This document shows, in pieces, positions 62,813-64,000 of a stretch of DNA of 64,000 nucleotides. This DNA is from Gracilimonas tropica DSM 19535 (lineage in GTDB: Bacteria > Bacteroidota > Rhodothermia > Balneolales > Balneolaceae). Location: positions 124,001 to 188,000 of the forward strand of contig NZ_AQXG01000005.1 in the NCBI RefSeq assembly GCF_000375425.1, given 5' to 3'. Positions within the stretch are counted from its first letter, which is position 1. Every line of letters starts with the position of its first letter. The notes under the pieces are model-generated. The model made no database searches and had not been told where the DNA came from. It worked only from the letters and a program-made list of their open reading frames with translations. Made by a program: the position numbers and the translations under genes.

Positions 62813-64000
62813 TTATTCATCCAAAGTTTTCAGGTGTTTCTGAAAGAATTCGAAGATTCTGCGGTATTCATCGTACCATGCATCTTCATCCTGAAAGCCA
62901 TGTCGTTCCGTTGGATAAATCATTAGTTCGAAGTCTTCATTCCCAGATTGAATAAGGCGCTCTATGTATTGCACGGCATCCTGGAATCCTACATTATTAT
63001 CTATAAGCCCGTGAAGCAGTAAAACCGGTTTTTCTAAGGAACCAGCATAAGTAAGCGGGTTACTTCTTTTGTAGTGTTCGGGATGCTTCTCCGGATCTCC
63101 AAGCCGGGGTAAGGTATACCATGGATTGGTATAATAGTAGTTTTCCCACTTCGTAACCGAGCGTAAGGCAGCAGCCGCATCAAAATGTTCGGGAGCTGTT
63201 CCTACTGCATAAAGCGACATAAAGCCTCCATAACTTCCCCCATAAATACCGACACGGGAAGTATCCGCCTTGTCAAAATTATCGGCAAGAAATCCTAATC
63301 CGTCAATGATGTCCTTTGTCTCATATTTGCCCATCCAGTTTGTGACATCTTCGCGGAACTTTCGTCCGTATCCCGTACTGTGCCGGTAATCCACTTCGAT
63401 CACATAATATCCTTGATGGGTTAAGAACTGGTTAAACATATATTCACGCCAGTAACTGTTCGACCATCCCTTGTAAACGTTTTGAAGAGAACCGGCACCA
63501 TGCACAAAAACCACCACAGGGTTGCCATTCGGGTTTCGCTTGACCGGCCGCAGTACCGACATGGATAATTTCGTTTTTCCATCCCGGCCGGTAAATCGGA
63601 CATAGTCTTCTTTCTGCCAGTCATATTCATGAAATGAATCTGGCACGGTGTTGGTAAGTTTGGTCTCGCGCTGGGGAATCTTGGTATCTACTACGTATAG
63701 CTCAAAAGGTTCATTGAAAAAAGTCTTCTCATAAACGATGTAGCGTTTGTCCGGGCTAAGTCGAAAATCTCTTCTGTAGCCTTCCTCTGAAGTCAATTTA
63801 ACCGGCAAATTCGAATTCAGGTTTAACTTGTAAAGCTGACGTTCGCCGGGATCCATTTCCGTAGTTGCCATGGCGATGGTTTTTTCATCCAGCCAGGTGG
63901 CCCAGGGGATATCATATTGGCCAAATGTATGTTGTTTAAAGCCAGAGCCGTTGGGATTTACGGTGTAGATGTGATTCCAGCCATCACGCTCGCTTTGTAT
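62813..64000 (-). CDS. S9 family prolyl oligopeptidase, DPP4-like (5' part outside window)
   Basis: The frame is open to the window edge, continuing upstream of the internal Met at 63871 with SERDGWNHIYTVNPNGSG, so this is the C-terminal part of a longer protein. The propeller remainder is followed by the alpha/beta-hydrolase domain: PVVVFVHGAGSLQNVYKGW, the nucleophile Ser in GIYGGSYGGFMSLYAVG, Asp in LIDNNVGFQDAVQYI, His in PTERHGFQDEDAW. It cleaves dipeptides or oligopeptides, probably in the periplasm. The N-terminal signal and propeller start cannot be judged here. Confidence 0.92.
   Translation of the reverse strand: MQSERDGWNHIYTVNPNGSGFKQHTFGQYDIPWATWLDEKTIAMATTEMDPGERQLYKLNLNSNLPVKLTSEEGYRRDFRLSPDKRYIVYEKTFFNEPFELYVVDTKIPQRETKLTNTVPDSFHEYDWQKEDYVRFTGRDGKTKLSMSVLRPVKRNPNGNPVVVFVHGAGSLQNVYKGWSNSYWREYMFNQFLTHQGYYVIEVDYRHSTGYGRKFREDVTNWMGKYETKDIIDGLGFLADNFDKADTSRVGIYGGSYGGFMSLYAVGTAPEHFDAAAALRSVTKWENYYYTNPWYTLPRLGDPEKHPEHYKRSNPLTYAGSLEKPVLLLHGLIDNNVGFQDAVQYIERLIQSGNEDFELMIYPTERHGFQDEDAWYDEYRRIFEFFQKHLKTLDE

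Noticed and set aside
1-64000. tRNA or rRNA genes, insertion sequences, integrases, toxin-antitoxin or prophage genes
   Set aside because: I looked for cloverleaf and GTTCGA-type words, transposase DDE patterns and terminal repeats and found none that stand up.

Overview
The window looks like chromosomal DNA from a Bacteroidota-related, Gram-negative bacterium, most likely of the Balneolota/Balneolales type. This is inferred from gene content, not from a search. The signs are a TonB-dependent outer-membrane receptor at the left edge, a 1.8-kilo-residue surface protein with a type IX secretion (T9SS) C-terminal domain, a PID-CTERM-like sorting tail, many lipoproteins, LytTR and propeller-type two-component systems, and weak Shine-Dalgarno sequences with several GTG/TTG starts. 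I see no rRNA, tRNA, insertion sequence, prophage or CRISPR array. It reads as ordinary core and accessory chromosome, densely coded on both strands.

Layout. 1-6.4 kb: truncated TonB receptor, DoxX, YceI, a LytS/LytTR two-component pair with an upstream lipoprotein gene, and a lipoprotein isoaspartyl peptidase. 6.4-10.4 kb (minus): yggS, two paralogous membrane coiled-coil proteins, divIVA, purine nucleoside phosphorylase and an acidic protein. 10.6-12.4 kb: nif3 plus a DUF164-type coiled-coil protein whose zinc ribbon has lost its cysteines. 12.5-18.5 kb (minus): DUF2911 lipoprotein, FrnE-type DsbA protein, PAS histidine kinase, M28 peptidase, VOC protein. 18.6-23.6 kb: ATP-cone/Mrr-like nuclease, a double-CDGSH plus 4Fe-4S protein, and small membrane and envelope proteins ending with an aquaporin. 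23.6-31.2 kb: OmpR-type two-component pair, SDR, sugar-phosphate nucleotidyltransferase, a membrane-anchored MurF-like ligase, nitroreductase, GIY-YIG protein. 31.2-42.5 kb: PAS/HisKA_3 kinase, GyrI-like protein, small zinc-ribbon protein, USP, tandem TonB-C-like lipoproteins, cca, ispE, glycogen phosphorylase, MscS. 42.5-48.2 kb (minus): six-gene envelope operon (outer-membrane barrel, half-size HU, HU/SPOR membrane protein, ExbB, ExbD, TonB). 48.4-64 kb: nadA, propeller histidine kinase with LuxR regulator, PKD-type lipoprotein, lone receiver protein translationally coupled to the giant T9SS protein, zinc-ribbon/PID-CTERM gene, MBL-fold hydrolase, truncated S9 peptidase.

Themes. Envelope energy transduction (ExbB/ExbD/TonB with receptors), surface secretion (T9SS and PID-CTERM-like tails) and envelope signalling recur. 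The least familiar items are the paired zinc-ribbon genes, one of which appears to contain a nested PID-CTERM gene; the membrane MurF-like enzyme; the HU/HU-SPOR/ExbBD-TonB operon with a repeated short motif in an acidic cytoplasmic region; the receiver protein coupled to a T9SS propeller protein; and two classes of small intergenic inverted repeats.
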